A DNA stretch of 64,000 bases, taken from positions 170,102 to 234,101 of the forward strand of contig NZ_NKQJ01000008.1 in assembly GCF_002312815.1 (NCBI RefSeq), read 5' to 3'. The stretch comes from Agaribacterium haliotis. Its GTDB lineage: Bacteria > Pseudomonadota > Gammaproteobacteria > Pseudomonadales > Cellvibrionaceae. Below are positions 9,614 through 18,716 of this stretch, piece after piece. A model generated the notes under the pieces. The model was not told the origin of the DNA and ran no database searches. It worked only from the letters and a program-made list of their open reading frames with translations. The position numbers and the translations under genes were made by a program. The stretch's first letter is position 1. Every line of letters begins with the position of its first letter.

Positions 9614-10966
9614 GTGGCCTACGATTATGATTTGTTTGTGATTGGTGCCGGTTCTGGTGGTGTTAGAGCGGCGCGTATAGCTGCGTCGTTGGGTGCTAAG
9701 GTCGGTATTGCGGAAAACCTCTACCTCGGGGGCACCTGCGTCAACGTCGGTTGTGTGCCGAAAAAATTGTTTGTCTACGCCTCTGAGTTTCGCGCTCAGC
9801 GCGAGGCGGCGCTGGCCTTTGGTTGGCAGCAGGCCGAGCCAGAATTTCAGTGGCCGACGCTGCGCGATAACACCCGCGCTGAAGTTGAGCGTTTAAATGG
9901 TATTTACGGGCGCTTGCTCGACGGCGCCGGTGTTAGCCTGCATTACGGCCTGGCGAGTTTTGTCGATGCTCACACCGTCGATGTCGCCGGTCAACAAATA
10001 ACTGCGGAAAAAATCCTCATTGCTACGGGCGGCTGGCCCAGGCGCCCGAGTTTTCCCGGCGCCGAACACGTGCTGACTTCAAATGAAGTGTTTGGGCTCG
10101 ATACCTTGCCCAAAAAGGTGTTGGTTCAGGGTGGGGGTTATATTGCGGTTGAATTTGCCGGAATATTTAATGGCCTCGGTGTGGATACGACGCTGGTCTA
10201 TCGCAAGCAGCTTTTCCTGCGAGGTTTTGATACGGAAGTACGCGAATTTGTTGCCGAGCAGGTTCAGCAACAGGGTTTAACGCTGCGCTTTAACGACGAT
10301 ATTGCCTCGATAGATAAAAATGACGATGGTTCATTAGAGGTTAGTTTTGTTAGTGGGCGGCGCGAATGCTTTGATGCGGTGTTTTCAGCAATTGGCCGCT
10401 CGGCGAAAACTTCGGCCTTGAATTTAAGTGCCGCGGGTGTTGAGCTTGATGAGCGCGGCTTTATTCGGGTTGATGATACGTTTAAAACGAATGTCGATAG
10501 TATTTACGCTGTTGGTGATGTTATTGGCCGAGTTCAATTGACGCCTGTAGCGCTTGCCGAAGGCATGGCTCTGGCGAAGCACTGGTATGCTGGTGAAGCC
10601 TTGGCTGTTGATTACAGCAATATCGCTACGGCTGTCTTTTGCCAGCCAAATATTGCCACGGTCGGTTTAACTGAGGACGAGGCTAGAGCTCAGGGCCTGG
10701 ACTTTGATGTCTACGCCAGTAATTTCAAGCCGCTCAAACATACTGTCAGCGGTTTGCAAGAGTGCATGTTGATGAAGCTACTGGTCGATAAGCAAAGTGA
10801 TGCAATACTCGGTGCTCACGTGGTCGGAGAGGCCGCCGGTGAGATGATTCAAAGTGTCGCAGTCGCGATGAAGGCCGGGGCGAGCAAAGCGCACTTTGAT
10901 CAGACCATTGGTATTCACCCAACAGCGGCAGAAGAACTGGTAACCATGCGCGAACCCAGGGCATAA
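9614..10966 (+). CDS. gor: Glutathione reductase
   Basis: A 450-residue class I pyridine nucleotide-disulfide oxidoreductase that reduces glutathione disulfide with NADPH in the cytosol. FAD-binding GAGSGGVRAARIAA is at residues 11-24, the redox-active pair in GGTCVNVGCVPKKL is Cys42/Cys47, and the NADPH domain carries VLVQGGGYIAVEFAGIFNGL followed by YRKQLFLRGFD, whose Arg residues favour NADPH over NADH. The C-terminal catalytic dyad lies in GIHPTAAEELVTM. The absence of a lipoamide-dehydrogenase type C-terminus and the Val-Asn-Val-Gly spacing between the cysteines support Gor. Translation starts at GTG 9614, with GGGAGAG at 9602-9608 as ribosome binding site. It stands alone, 225 bases after the lipoprotein cluster. 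Confidence 0.92.
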   Translation: MAYDYDLFVIGAGSGGVRAARIAASLGAKVGIAENLYLGGTCVNVGCVPKKLFVYASEFRAQREAALAFGWQQAEPEFQWPTLRDNTRAEVERLNGIYGRLLDGAGVSLHYGLASFVDAHTVDVAGQQITAEKILIATGGWPRRPSFPGAEHVLTSNEVFGLDTLPKKVLVQGGGYIAVEFAGIFNGLGVDTTLVYRKQLFLRGFDTEVREFVAEQVQQQGLTLRFNDDIASIDKNDDGSLEVSFVSGRRECFDAVFSAIGRSAKTSALNLSAAGVELDERGFIRVDDTFKTNVDSIYAVGDVIGRVQLTPVALAEGMALAKHWYAGEALAVDYSNIATAVFCQPNIATVGLTEDEARAQGLDFDVYASNFKPLKHTVSGLQECMLMKLLVDKQSDAILGAHVVGEAAGEMIQSVAVAMKAGASKAHFDQTIGIHPTAAEELVTMREPRA

Positions 10967-11000
10967 GCTAATGCTGATCTTGCGTTTGTTTGAGCTTAGC

Positions 11001-11044
11001 GCCGGTGCTTTTTACCGGCTTGAGCCCGGCCTTAGGCTGGGCTC
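11001..11044. terminator. Tandem hairpins between convergent gor and RES genes
   Basis: Two stems lie in the gap between convergent genes: GCCGGT/ACCGGC with a GCTTTTT loop at 11001-11019, and a 10-bp stem GAGCCCGGCC/GGCTGGGCTC at 11022-11044 that runs into the end of the minus-strand gene. U-runs are weak, so terminator function is inferred from position. Confidence 0.4.
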
Positions 11045-11802
11045 GGAAACTGGCCATCGATAAGAAAATCACATAGCGGGAAGCGCCACAGCTTGGTTTC
11101 GCCGAGCTGTTTAAATTTCACTTCACTGTTGTTGAGTTCGCATATCCAGCTGCTGGTGCCCGCCGGTTTTTTGCTGGTGAAGGGTGAGGGTGTGAACAGG
11201 CCCGCGCAGCGTCCGCGCTCTTTAGATCGCGCTGATATATAGGTAAACGCTTGTACTTCGCTGGCTCGCATTGCCGTGCCGAGCGCCTGGCTGCTGCTGT
11301 AGTCGCTGGGGTGGGCCAGGTCGGCCTCATGCTGCGAAAAGGGCTCAAGCTCAAGTGCGATGCCGCGTTTGGTGGCGATATTTACCGAAAACATGCTGTG
11401 CTCGCTGCGCACATTGGCGAGCTCGCCAAGGCCGCCTTGCATTGAAAACAAAAAAACAAATCGGTAATAGGCCGACTCACTAAGGCAGCTGCTTTGATCG
11501 CAGGCGGCATAAAATATAGAGCGCTCGTGCACTTGGCCAAAGCGCGAGCCCCACTGCAGCGGTGGGTAGCGAAAAGGTGTGCTCAACAAGTAGTGCAGCT
11601 GCTCGCAGCCATCAATCAGCGGCGGTTTATTTTGCTCGAGTAGTTGCTCAAGCAGGGCCTGCTCTTCGAGGTTGTCGACATAACCGAGTGTGGCAACTTG
11701 CTCCTGGCTCTCAACGAGGCGATATAGCTTGAGCTTGAGCTGGCGAAAATGTCGATCGCCGTTGCACTGTTGCCAGATGCTCTGAACTTGCTTTGAGTTC
11801 AA
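11032..11802 (-). CDS. RES-domain toxin (NAD+-degrading), toxin of a RES/Xre pair
   Basis: A 256-residue protein with a RES domain, the toxin fold of the ParS/MbcT group that uses phosphate or related acceptors to degrade NAD+ in the cytosol. The domain shows the early Arg in KLYRLVESQ, the GSRFGQVHERSIFYAACDQ strand (equivalent to the usual RFN...YxA stretch) and the helix SSCLSESAYYRFVF containing the conserved Glu. It is longer than minimal RES toxins (about 150-190 residues), with an extra N-terminal segment and C-terminal tail. Its start overlaps the antitoxin stop by 4 bases, the classical arrangement. NAD+ breakdown is family knowledge; the key residues look present, so an active toxin is likely. 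Confidence 0.85.
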   Translation of the reverse strand: MNSKQVQSIWQQCNGDRHFRQLKLKLYRLVESQEQVATLGYVDNLEEQALLEQLLEQNKPPLIDGCEQLHYLLSTPFRYPPLQWGSRFGQVHERSIFYAACDQSSCLSESAYYRFVFLFSMQGGLGELANVRSEHSMFSVNIATKRGIALELEPFSQHEADLAHPSDYSSSQALGTAMRASEVQAFTYISARSKERGRCAGLFTPSPFTSKKPAGTSSWICELNNSEVKFKQLGETKLWRFPLCDFLIDGQFPSPA

Positions 11803-12167
11803 ACCTTAGCCCTAATGGCATCAACAAAGCGCAGTACATTCACCAAGCCGCTAACGCTTTTTACCTGCTCGGCCGGTATGCCGCCAGTGAGTGTATTGGG
11901 CTGGCGCATAAAGTGCTGCATCAGTTTTTCGTCGCCGCCACAGAGGCCGTAGAGCGCCCTGGAGACGCGAATTAGCATCAGCGCTAGTTCGCCGGCCTTG
12001 GATTGCGGATCGAGGCTGGCGCCCTTAAGTTTGCTTATTGCGGTGCGGTGCATGCCCAGCGCTTGACCGAGCTCGGCCTGCTTTAAACCCAGTTGTGAAG
12101 AGGCTCGCAAAATAGCTTTGGCGAGCACAGCGGAGGCATCAGCAGAAAGATTGGCGTGTGCGTTCAT
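11799..12167 (-). CDS. Xre/MbcA/ParS-type antitoxin
   Basis: A 122-residue antitoxin. The N-terminal half is a helix-turn-helix DNA-binding domain (LKQAELGQALGMHRTAISKLKG), the C-terminal half is the DUF2384-like toxin-binding domain (LYGLCGGDEKLMQHFMRQPNT, ending with SGLVNVLRFVDAIRAK). In this group the antitoxin occludes the RES active site and represses its own operon. It precedes the toxin gene with a 4-base overlap. The AT-rich stretch just upstream on the minus strand (12180-12230, containing TATATTGTTCAAATAT) is the likely promoter/operator. The pair lies directly downstream of tRNA-Ser, a common neighbourhood for transferred genes, but no duplicated tRNA end was seen. Confidence 0.85.
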   Translation of the reverse strand: MNAHANLSADASAVLAKAILRASSQLGLKQAELGQALGMHRTAISKLKGASLDPQSKAGELALMLIRVSRALYGLCGGDEKLMQHFMRQPNTLTGGIPAEQVKSVSGLVNVLRFVDAIRAKV

Positions 12168-12423
12168 AGTAGCCCCGAGAGTGATATTTGAACAATATAC
12201 ACCCGTTTTGTGTTATTTGCACTTTTTCTGCGCTGGCTTATATAAACGACTTTTAAGTTTTGCTTTTGGTGTGGCTCAGGGCTATTTTTTGCGTGCGGCA
12301 AATTGTGAGAGCAGCAAGTAACGATGAGCCGGATTGTTTTGGGGCTGAAATTGTCGATGGGCTAGCCCGGGTGAACTCATTTAAATAATTGGGGAAATTA
12401 TTGAGCAAGGGGCAATAAAAAAA

Positions 12424-12446
12424 GGCCCGCAATTGCGGGCCTTTTT
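12424..12446 (-). terminator. Rho-independent terminator of tRNA-Ser
   Basis: A perfect 18-base palindrome (GGCCCGCAATTGCGGGCC, 12424-12441) is flanked by A7 on its left and T5 on its right. Read on the minus strand it ends in a T-run immediately after the tRNA-Ser gene. It could also act in the other direction. Confidence 0.85.
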
Positions 12447-12449
12447 AGA

Positions 12450-12537
12450 TGGCGGTGGAGCAGGGATTCGAACCCCGGGACCTGTTACAGTCAACGGTTT
12501 TCAAGACCGCCGCTTTCGACCACTCAGCCACTCCACC
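12450..12537 (-). tRNA. tRNA-Ser(UGA)
   Basis: The minus strand folds into a class II tRNA of 88 bases including an encoded CCA. The acceptor stem is GGTGGAG/CTCCACC with discriminator G. The anticodon stem GCGGT/ACCGT encloses the loop CTTGAAA, giving anticodon TGA (complement at 12501-12503). There is a long variable arm (GACTGTAACAGGTC region) and a T-arm CCGGGGTTCGAATCCCTG. The long variable arm and anticodon identify it as a serine tRNA reading UCA-type codons. A strong terminator follows, and RNase E, which processes tRNA 3' ends, is encoded just upstream. Confidence 0.96.
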
Positions 12538-12624
12538 GGAAAGGCTGTGCATTATACTCACTGCCAGCACTCTGGCAAGTGCTTTTAGCACACTAAGTTG
12601 TTAAGCGTACAAAGCTTAAACAAC

Positions 12625-15423
12625 TTAAGCGCGTTGGTTGCGCGGGTCGTTGGCCGGGCGCGGTAAACTGCGCGCATTTTGCTCAATTTGAGGTGTGTCG
12701 GCCGTGTTTAATGGCGCACTCAAATTGATCTCTACAACGACACTGCTGATGGCTGTATTGATCACCGGCTTGGGTTGTACTCGGGGATCATTCGCGGCGC
12801 GCACATTGTTGCCAGCCGAACTCGCTGCTTCCGGGTTGCCCGCATCTTGGCTTTGAGCTTCCGGGTTAAGCGGCGCCTCGGTTGTGGCTTCGTCTCTGGC
12901 CTCAGGCTCTGCAGCTTTGTCTTGTGCATCAGTGGGGCTTGTCTTGACCTCAGAGTGGCTCTCGACGTTCTCGACGTTCTCGACGTTGCCTGCAGTTGTG
13001 TTAGCAGGGCCCGCTTCAGCTGCTGAAGCTTGCTGAGTTTCGCTGCTTGCAGCTTGGGGCTCAGCATGAAGCTCGGCGCTGGGCTCGCGCACTTGTGCCT
13101 TTGTTTCACTGGCCGTTTCGGGCGCAGGGCGCTCAGCTTTGCGTTTAGGTGCGTGTTTTTGCTCCAGGCCCGCTTCGCTGCGCATGGTTTCGGCACTGTC
13201 TATGGCGTCAGTGACTTGCTGCTGCAGTGCTTGATTCTGCTTGGCCTTTTTGTTTTCAGCCTTGCTCGCTTTTGGCGTGTTGTTTTCGCCGCTATTTTTA
13301 CTGCTGTCGAGTTTCTGCTCTACAGGCGCTTCAGTCTGGTTTTGTTCGGCAAGCTCAGGCTTGGGTCCGCGCTGGCGTTTTTTATTGCGCTCCTGGCGAT
13401 TGCGGGGGCGGCGTTGAGGGCGATCGCCGCTTTCATCCGCGTCTTCGTTTTCACTTGGCCGTGTTTTGTTGCGATTGCGGCGATTCTGAGTTTTTTGCTC
13501 GTTGTCTGCCTTATCGTTTTTGCGTTTGCCCTGCTTGCTGTCTTTTTCACGTTCCGGGCGCTGCAGGTTATCGCTGACCTCATCACTGTCACGGCGACGA
13601 TCATTGTTGCGGCGACGGTTGCGGTTGCGATTGTTGTTGCGGCCGCGTTGATTGCGATTGCGGCTGCGCGACTTACTGTGGGCTTTTTGTTTTTTCTTAG
13701 GTTTGGGCGCAAATATAGATAACAGGCTGGAAAGCATTGCCCAGAGGAAAAATGGCTTTTGCTCATCTTTGCTCTTGTTTTGTGCTGTTTTGCCGCTTGG
13801 CTTGTCTGCACTGGCTACCGGTGCGCGTGTGGGCACCTGTTGCACGGCTGCTTTAGGCATGGCCGCTGCTTTTTCACTGTCGTCGCTGACGGTCTCGGCG
13901 TCTTCTTTGCTCAGCTCAATCTCATAGCTCAGTTCCACGCTTTCAACGTCGTCGTCGCGCAGGCGTTGAACTTCAAAGTGCGGAGTTACCATGTCGTGAT
14001 TGGGCAGGATGACCACGCGAATATTGTTGCGTTTTTCGATGCCGGACAGCGCTTCGCGCTTTTCATTTAACAAAAAGGTGGCGACGGCAACCGGCACAAT
14101 GGCGCGAATCTCGGCGCTGCGATCCTTAAGAGCCTCCTCTTCGACAAGGCGCAAAATCGACAGAGCGATATTTTTGGTGCCGCGGATAATGCCCTGGCCA
14201 ACACAGCGAGGGCAGACCTTCGAAGTCATCTCGTCGAGCGATGGGCGCAAGCGCTGGCGACTCATTTCGAGCAGGCCAAAACGGCTGATGCGGCCAATTT
14301 GAACGCGCGCTCTGTCCATGCCCAGCGCATCTTTCATGCGATTTTCTACTTCGCGCTGATTTTTGGCGCCCTGCATGTCGATAAAATCGATAACTACCAG
14401 GCCGCCCATGTCGCGCAGGCGCAACTGGCGAGCGATCTCGTCAGCTGCTTCAAGGTTGGTTTGCAGCGCCGTCTCTTCGATGTCGCCGCCTTTGGTGGCG
14501 CGCGAAGAGTTGATATCGATGCTGATCAACGCCTCTGTTACGTCGATAACAATGGCGCCGCCAGAAGGCAGTTTTACTTCGCGCTCAAAGGCGGTTTCTA
14601 TTTGGCCTTCGATCTGGAAACGATTAAAAAGCGGGGTGCTCTCTTCGTAGTATTTAACCTTGCTGTGGTAGTGCGGCATAACCTGATGGATAAATGCCGA
14701 GGCCAGGTCAAAGGCTTCGCGGTTGTCGACGATAACTTCACCGATATCTGGGCGCAGGTAGTCGCGAATCGCGCGAATAATGACATTGCTTTCTTTGAAT
14801 AAAAAGTGCGGAGCAGGCGAGCCGTCGCTCTCTTCTTTGATGGCTGTCCACAGCTGCTCGAGGTAGCTCAAATCCGCTTGCAGCTCTTCGGAGCTTCGGC
14901 CAACGCCGGCAGTGCGCACAATGACGCCCATGCCTTTGGGGACTTCAATGCCGCTGAGCGCATCTTTGAGCTCGGCGCGGTCGCTGCCGTCAATGCGGCG
15001 GCTGATACCACCTGCGCGCGGATTGTTTGGCATTAATACCAGGTAGCGGCCGGCGAGGCTAATGAAGGTGGTCAGGGCGGCGCCTTTGTTGCCGCGCTCT
15101 TCTTTGTCGACCTGAACAATAACTTCCTGGCCTTCTTTTACTACGTCCTTGATGCGAACGCGGCCATCGATGTTTTTAGGATCTTTTTGGAAATATTCGC
15201 GGGAGATTTCTTTTAGCGGGAGAAAACCGTGGCGCTCTGAGCCGTAGTCGACAAATGCCGCTTCGAGGCTTGGCTCAATACGGGTGATTTTGCCTTTATA
15301 AATATTGGCTTTTTTCTGCTCGCGCAGACGGTTTTCAATATCGAGGTCGTACAGCCATTGGCCATCGACCAGCGCGACCCGAATTTCTTCTGGTTGGGTC
15401 GCATTGATTAACATGCGTTTCAT
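12625..15423 (-). CDS. rne: Ribonuclease E
   Basis: A 932-residue endoribonuclease that starts mRNA decay, matures rRNA and tRNA and organises the degradosome at the inner membrane. The start at 15423 ([20 protein letters not shown]) matches the conserved beginning; the frame stays open 20 codons further upstream without support. Next come the S1 domain ([20 protein letters not shown]), the 5'-sensor/RNase H-like parts, the DNase I-like catalytic part with the acidic [10 protein letters not shown] segment, and the Zn-link CPRC near residue 405 that holds the tetramer. From about residue 510 the protein is a long disordered scaffold: an Arg/Asn-rich RNA-binding stretch ([18 protein letters not shown]), then Ala/Glu/Gln-rich sequence with short motifs near the C-terminus. 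Expression is probably autoregulated through its long 5' leader, as in enterobacteria. Confidence 0.95.
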   Translation of the reverse strand: MKRMLINATQPEEIRVALVDGQWLYDLDIENRLREQKKANIYKGKITRIEPSLEAAFVDYGSERHGFLPLKEISREYFQKDPKNIDGRVRIKDVVKEGQEVIVQVDKEERGNKGAALTTFISLAGRYLVLMPNNPRAGGISRRIDGSDRAELKDALSGIEVPKGMGVIVRTAGVGRSSEELQADLSYLEQLWTAIKEESDGSPAPHFLFKESNVIIRAIRDYLRPDIGEVIVDNREAFDLASAFIHQVMPHYHSKVKYYEESTPLFNRFQIEGQIETAFEREVKLPSGGAIVIDVTEALISIDINSSRATKGGDIEETALQTNLEAADEIARQLRLRDMGGLVVIDFIDMQGAKNQREVENRMKDALGMDRARVQIGRISRFGLLEMSRQRLRPSLDEMTSKVCPRCVGQGIIRGTKNIALSILRLVEEEALKDRSAEIRAIVPVAVATFLLNEKREALSGIEKRNNIRVVILPNHDMVTPHFEVQRLRDDDVESVELSYEIELSKEDAETVSDDSEKAAAMPKAAVQQVPTRAPVASADKPSGKTAQNKSKDEQKPFFLWAMLSSLLSIFAPKPKKKQKAHSKSRSRNRNQRGRNNNRNRNRRRNNDRRRDSDEVSDNLQRPEREKDSKQGKRKNDKADNEQKTQNRRNRNKTRPSENEDADESGDRPQRRPRNRQERNKKRQRGPKPELAEQNQTEAPVEQKLDSSKNSGENNTPKASKAENKKAKQNQALQQQVTDAIDSAETMRSEAGLEQKHAPKRKAERPAPETASETKAQVREPSAELHAEPQAASSETQQASAAEAGPANTTAGNVENVENVESHSEVKTSPTDAQDKAAEPEARDEATTEAPLNPEAQSQDAGNPEAASSAGNNVRAANDPRVQPKPVINTAISSVVVEINLSAPLNTADTPQIEQNARSLPRPANDPRNQRA

Positions 15424-16089
15424 GTATCGCGTTACTCTTAAGTTGAGAGTTTTGCGACAAACACAGGCAATAGCGGCGCACAACAGGGCGCGCCGCGATC
15501 TTTTAAAAGGCGGGAATTAATCGCGTCTGGGTCTTAGTGCAAGCTGTAAAAGGGCTGCAAAGCAGCGCAAAGTGGGCGTGCCGACCAAGTCGTTGTAATT
15601 CTGCTGGTATTCTCAAGACCAGTTATTGTCCTTAAAGGCGATGTCTTTGTGCTCAACAACCAAGTGGCCAAATCTGTCGGGCCTGCCTGGTTTTCTATCA
15701 ATGCGGTATGTGATCGTTGTCGATCAACTGCTGAGCCTTACCTGTTCGAGGTGCTTACCTCACTGTTCCCTGAGCCGTCAGTTTCGGTTGTCAGGGCGAC
15801 ATCAAGCCGTGCTTATCGCTAACTCGATTTATGTTTCCGGTTTGAGCTGGGTTTTAGTCTTGCAGCGTCGCCCCGAACATTTTTTCTGCCCACAAGCTAT
15901 AGCCGGGGCTGTTGCGTCTCGTCTTCAGTCCTTTGCAATTGGCAAAGGGGCTGGAAAGCCAGTCGTAGACGCTCGCAGACTATAGCACTGTGCCTCTGTG
16001 CAAGCAAACGACTGTATAGCTGTTTGCTTGCCTTTGCTGGGTACTATGCGTATAAGGCGCAGATGTCAGCCAAATGTAACCAGGTGTTT
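15424..16089. promoter_or_regulatory. Divergent rne/rluC upstream region, probable long rne leader
   Basis: A 666-bp gap between divergent rne and rluC with no gene I can support; small open frames here have poor composition. The rne-rluC divergent order is conserved in gammaproteobacteria. In Escherichia coli rne has a 361-base 5' UTR through which RNase E limits its own synthesis, so a similar leader is expected here on the minus strand, but I could not confirm the fold. Promoters for both genes must lie here. Confidence 0.45.
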
Positions 16090-17034
16090 ATGAATACGCG
16101 CGTCAGAATGATTGAAATTGATGAGGGCAGTGATGCTCAGCGCCTCGATAATTTCTTAATGAAGACACTCAAGGGCGCGCCGAAGTCGCTGGTGTATCGC
16201 ATTATTCGCAAAGGTGAGGTGCGCGTAAACAAGGGGCGGGCCAAGCCGGATACGCGCCTTTATATCGGCGATGTGGTCAGGGTGCCGCCGGTTAAGATCG
16301 ACGATAGCTCGGTTCAACACAAGCCAGGTGCCGGCCTTTTACAACTGCTCGAGCACAGTACAGTTTATGAAAGCAATGAGCTGTTGATTGTCAATAAACC
16401 TTCGGGCCTGGCTGTTCACGGCGGCAGCGGGGTGAACTTGGGTTTGATTGAGGCGCTGCGGGCTCAAGCGCCCGATGGAGCCTACCTCGAGCTTGTGCAC
16501 CGTTTGGATCGGGATACTTCCGGCTGCATTATGATTGCCAAGAAGCGGCGCATGCTCAAATATTTGCAAGATTTGTTGCGCGAGGCAGGCTCGATCCAGA
16601 AAACCTATTGGGCGCTGGTCGATGGGCGCTGGCCAAGGCGACTGACGATGGTAGATGCCGCGTTATATAAGCGCGAAGCGCGCGGCGGCGAGCGCTATGT
16701 CGAAGTGAATGGCCGTGAGGGCAAGGCCTCGAAAACACGCTTCCAGCTGCTTAAACACTATCGCGAGGCAAGCTTAGTTGAGGCAAAACCTCTGACAGGG
16801 CGCACCCATCAAATACGTGTTCACGCTAAGCACGCCGGTCACGCTTTGGTTGGCGACGACAAATACGGTGCCGAGTCGTTTAATCGCTTGATGCGCAACA
16901 AGGGCTTTAAGCGATTATTTTTGCATGCTAAAGCGCTGAGCTTGCCACTGCCAAATGGCGAGCGCCTGGAAGTCGAGGCCGAGCTGCCAGAAGAGCTTCA
17001 CAAAGCTTTGCTAAAACTTGAGCCTTTAAGCTAG
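16090..17034 (+). CDS. rluC: 23S rRNA pseudouridine synthase RluC
   Basis: A 314-residue RluA-family enzyme that converts uridines 955, 2504 and 2580 of 23S rRNA (E. coli numbering) to pseudouridine. An S4 RNA-binding domain at the N-terminus (QRLDNFLMKTLKGAPKSLVY, then IRKGEVRVNKGRAKPDTRL) is followed by the catalytic domain with the active-site Asp in LVHRLDRDTSGCIM and the later PLTGRTHQIRVHAKHAGHA motif. The start at ATG 16090 follows AGGTG closely; ATGs at 16063 (upstream) and 16108 (downstream) are alternatives that change only the N-terminal few residues. A HAD phosphatase follows after 66 bases, an order often found in Pseudomonas-like genomes. Confidence 0.93.
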   Translation: MNTRVRMIEIDEGSDAQRLDNFLMKTLKGAPKSLVYRIIRKGEVRVNKGRAKPDTRLYIGDVVRVPPVKIDDSSVQHKPGAGLLQLLEHSTVYESNELLIVNKPSGLAVHGGSGVNLGLIEALRAQAPDGAYLELVHRLDRDTSGCIMIAKKRRMLKYLQDLLREAGSIQKTYWALVDGRWPRRLTMVDAALYKREARGGERYVEVNGREGKASKTRFQLLKHYREASLVEAKPLTGRTHQIRVHAKHAGHALVGDDKYGAESFNRLMRNKGFKRLFLHAKALSLPLPNGERLEVEAELPEELHKALLKLEPLS

Positions 17035-17100
17035 TTTGGCGCAAGCCCGATGTTCTTGTCGTCAAAAACACACCCGCTTTGCGCGTAGTATGAGGTAGTT

Positions 17101-17739
17101 ATGCTCTTTATTTTTGACTGGGACGGAACACTTAGCGATTCGACCGACAAGATTGCCAGCTGCATGCAGGCTGCGGCCGAAGACAGTGGGCTCGATGTGC
17201 TTCACAGTGACGAGATAAAAAACATCATTGGTTTGGCCATGCCCGAGGCGCTGCAGTTACTTTACCCCGGTATTAGCCCATCTCAACAAGAAACGATGCG
17301 CCTCGCATACAGCCGTCACTACAGTGATGCAGACCGAGTTCCGTCGGCGTTTTTTCCTGGCGTGCTAAAAACGCTGGAGCAGTTGGCAGGCGAAGATTTT
17401 CGCCTTGCTGTGGCAACCGGCAAGAGCCGGCGCGGACTTGATCGTATTCTCGATGCGCTTGAGCTCAATGAATTTTTTCACCACAGTCGCTGTGCCGATG
17501 AAAGCGCTTCAAAACCGCATCCGCTGATGTTAGAGCAGCTTTTAGACGAGGCGGGCGTGACCGTTGCGGATGCAGTGATGGTCGGGGATACAGAGTGGGA
17601 TATGCGCATGGCCGACAACTGCGGCATGAAAAAAATCGCCGTTAGTTTTGGTGCGCACAGCGTTGAGCGCTTAAAGGCGTGTAAGCCGGATATGTTGGTG
17701 GACGACTTTGAGCAAATTCTCGACTGGCAATTTAATTAA
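17101..17739 (+). CDS. HAD-IA family phosphatase
   Basis: A 212-residue haloacid-dehalogenase superfamily hydrolase, subfamily IA (phosphoglycolate-phosphatase-like). Motif I is FDWDGTLSD with nucleophile Asp6 and acid Asp8. The helical cap follows (residues about 15-80). Motif II is VATGKS, the motif III Lys is in SASKPHP, and motif IV is VGDTEWDMRMA. The substrate cannot be told from sequence; the family includes phosphoglycolate and nucleotide phosphatases. It lies 66 bases after rluC on the same strand and converges with cysQ, so it is probably the second gene of an rluC transcript. Confidence 0.85.
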   Translation: MLFIFDWDGTLSDSTDKIASCMQAAAEDSGLDVLHSDEIKNIIGLAMPEALQLLYPGISPSQQETMRLAYSRHYSDADRVPSAFFPGVLKTLEQLAGEDFRLAVATGKSRRGLDRILDALELNEFFHHSRCADESASKPHPLMLEQLLDEAGVTVADAVMVGDTEWDMRMADNCGMKKIAVSFGAHSVERLKACKPDMLVDDFEQILDWQFN

Positions 17740-17765
17740 AATTAAAGCTGCAATATCACCAGGCT

Positions 17766-18710
17766 CTAGTTCGGGCTGCGTTCACGGCACAGTTTTAGCA
17801 GCTGCTTACCGAGCGCGTGGCTCGAAGCATATAAAATGCCGCGGTGATTTAAGTACGTCGACTCCCGGCGGTTTAAGTCCAGCGTCTGGCCGTGTATATC
17901 GCTGACCCAGGCCCCGGCTTCTCTGGCGATACAGGCGCTTGCGGCAAAGTCCCAGAGGCTGCCGCCGCCCGGATTCGCTTTTGGAAATTTAATATAAAAA
18001 CTTAAGCTGTGCTCGAGAGTGGCGCAGGCATTCTTTACCGCGCCGTTGCCGTAAACCTCGTTAAGGCCGGTGCAGCCAAGTTCTTTGGCAAGCGAAGTAA
18101 GCTGGCGCTGCCAATGGTGGTAATGCTTGTCGTCTCGAAAGCTGCGATCGGCATAAAGTGTTAAGGCGGAGTCGTTAGTTAACGCTTTGTTTTGTAATGT
18201 TAGCTCGAGTGGGGCACTGAGTGGGCGCCGATTTTTGGAGGCGCCACCCCCGTCAATGGCAGAAAAGACCGTATCGCTAACCGGGTCGTAGACAACCCCG
18301 AGAACGGCTTCGCCCGTGCGTCTGACCAGCGCAATTGAAACGGCAAAACCGGCGTGGCCCTGAATAAACGGCAGGCTGCCATCGAGCGGGTCTATGCACC
18401 AGAAAAATTCACGATTAAAGCGGTGCGCCAGCTGCTCATTGTGGCGCTCACAAGCTTCTTCCGATAAAAGTGCGATATCTAATTGTCGGCAGCTTTTTAA
18501 TAGGCTGTCGTTGATGATTTGTTCGCAGCGCCGGTCGACATCGCTAACCACTTGGGCGGCAAGGCTCGCCCCTGGGTTTTTATAATCGACCGTCAGCGTT
18601 GAGCGATCAACACGGGCGCAATATGCGCCTGCCTTTTTTGCGGCGCAAACGGCCACAGTGCAAAGCTCGCTCAGCTGTTCGAAACTGAATAGCGCTGTGT
18701 GGTCGGACAT
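17766..18710 (-). CDS. cysQ: 3'(2'),5'-bisphosphate nucleotidase CysQ / inositol monophosphatase family
   Basis: A 314-residue Mg2+-dependent, Li+-sensitive phosphatase of the inositol-monophosphatase superfamily. CysQ removes the 3'-phosphate from PAP made during sulfate assimilation. Metal-binding motifs are visible: ALLSEEACER (Glu of motif A), CIDPLDGSLPFIQG (the D-P-L-D-G-S motif with two metal-binding Asp) and GGGSLWDFAASACIAREAGA (the W-D-x-A motif). It is longer than typical CysQ (about 250 residues), so a relative with another bisphosphate substrate cannot be excluded. The family call is firm, the exact substrate less so. It is the last gene of the minus-strand run and is separated by only 6 bases from the phosphotransferase gene upstream. 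Confidence 0.8.
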   Translation of the reverse strand: MSDHTALFSFEQLSELCTVAVCAAKKAGAYCARVDRSTLTVDYKNPGASLAAQVVSDVDRRCEQIINDSLLKSCRQLDIALLSEEACERHNEQLAHRFNREFFWCIDPLDGSLPFIQGHAGFAVSIALVRRTGEAVLGVVYDPVSDTVFSAIDGGGASKNRRPLSAPLELTLQNKALTNDSALTLYADRSFRDDKHYHHWQRQLTSLAKELGCTGLNEVYGNGAVKNACATLEHSLSFYIKFPKANPGGGSLWDFAASACIAREAGAWVSDIHGQTLDLNRRESTYLNHRGILYASSHALGKQLLKLCRERSPN

Positions 18711-18716
18711 AAGGGC

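Noticed and set aside
12775..13927. Several long + strand open frames opposite the rne C-terminal part
   Set aside because: They are antisense shadows of the low-complexity RNase E scaffold region, with no ribosome binding sites or recognisable domains.
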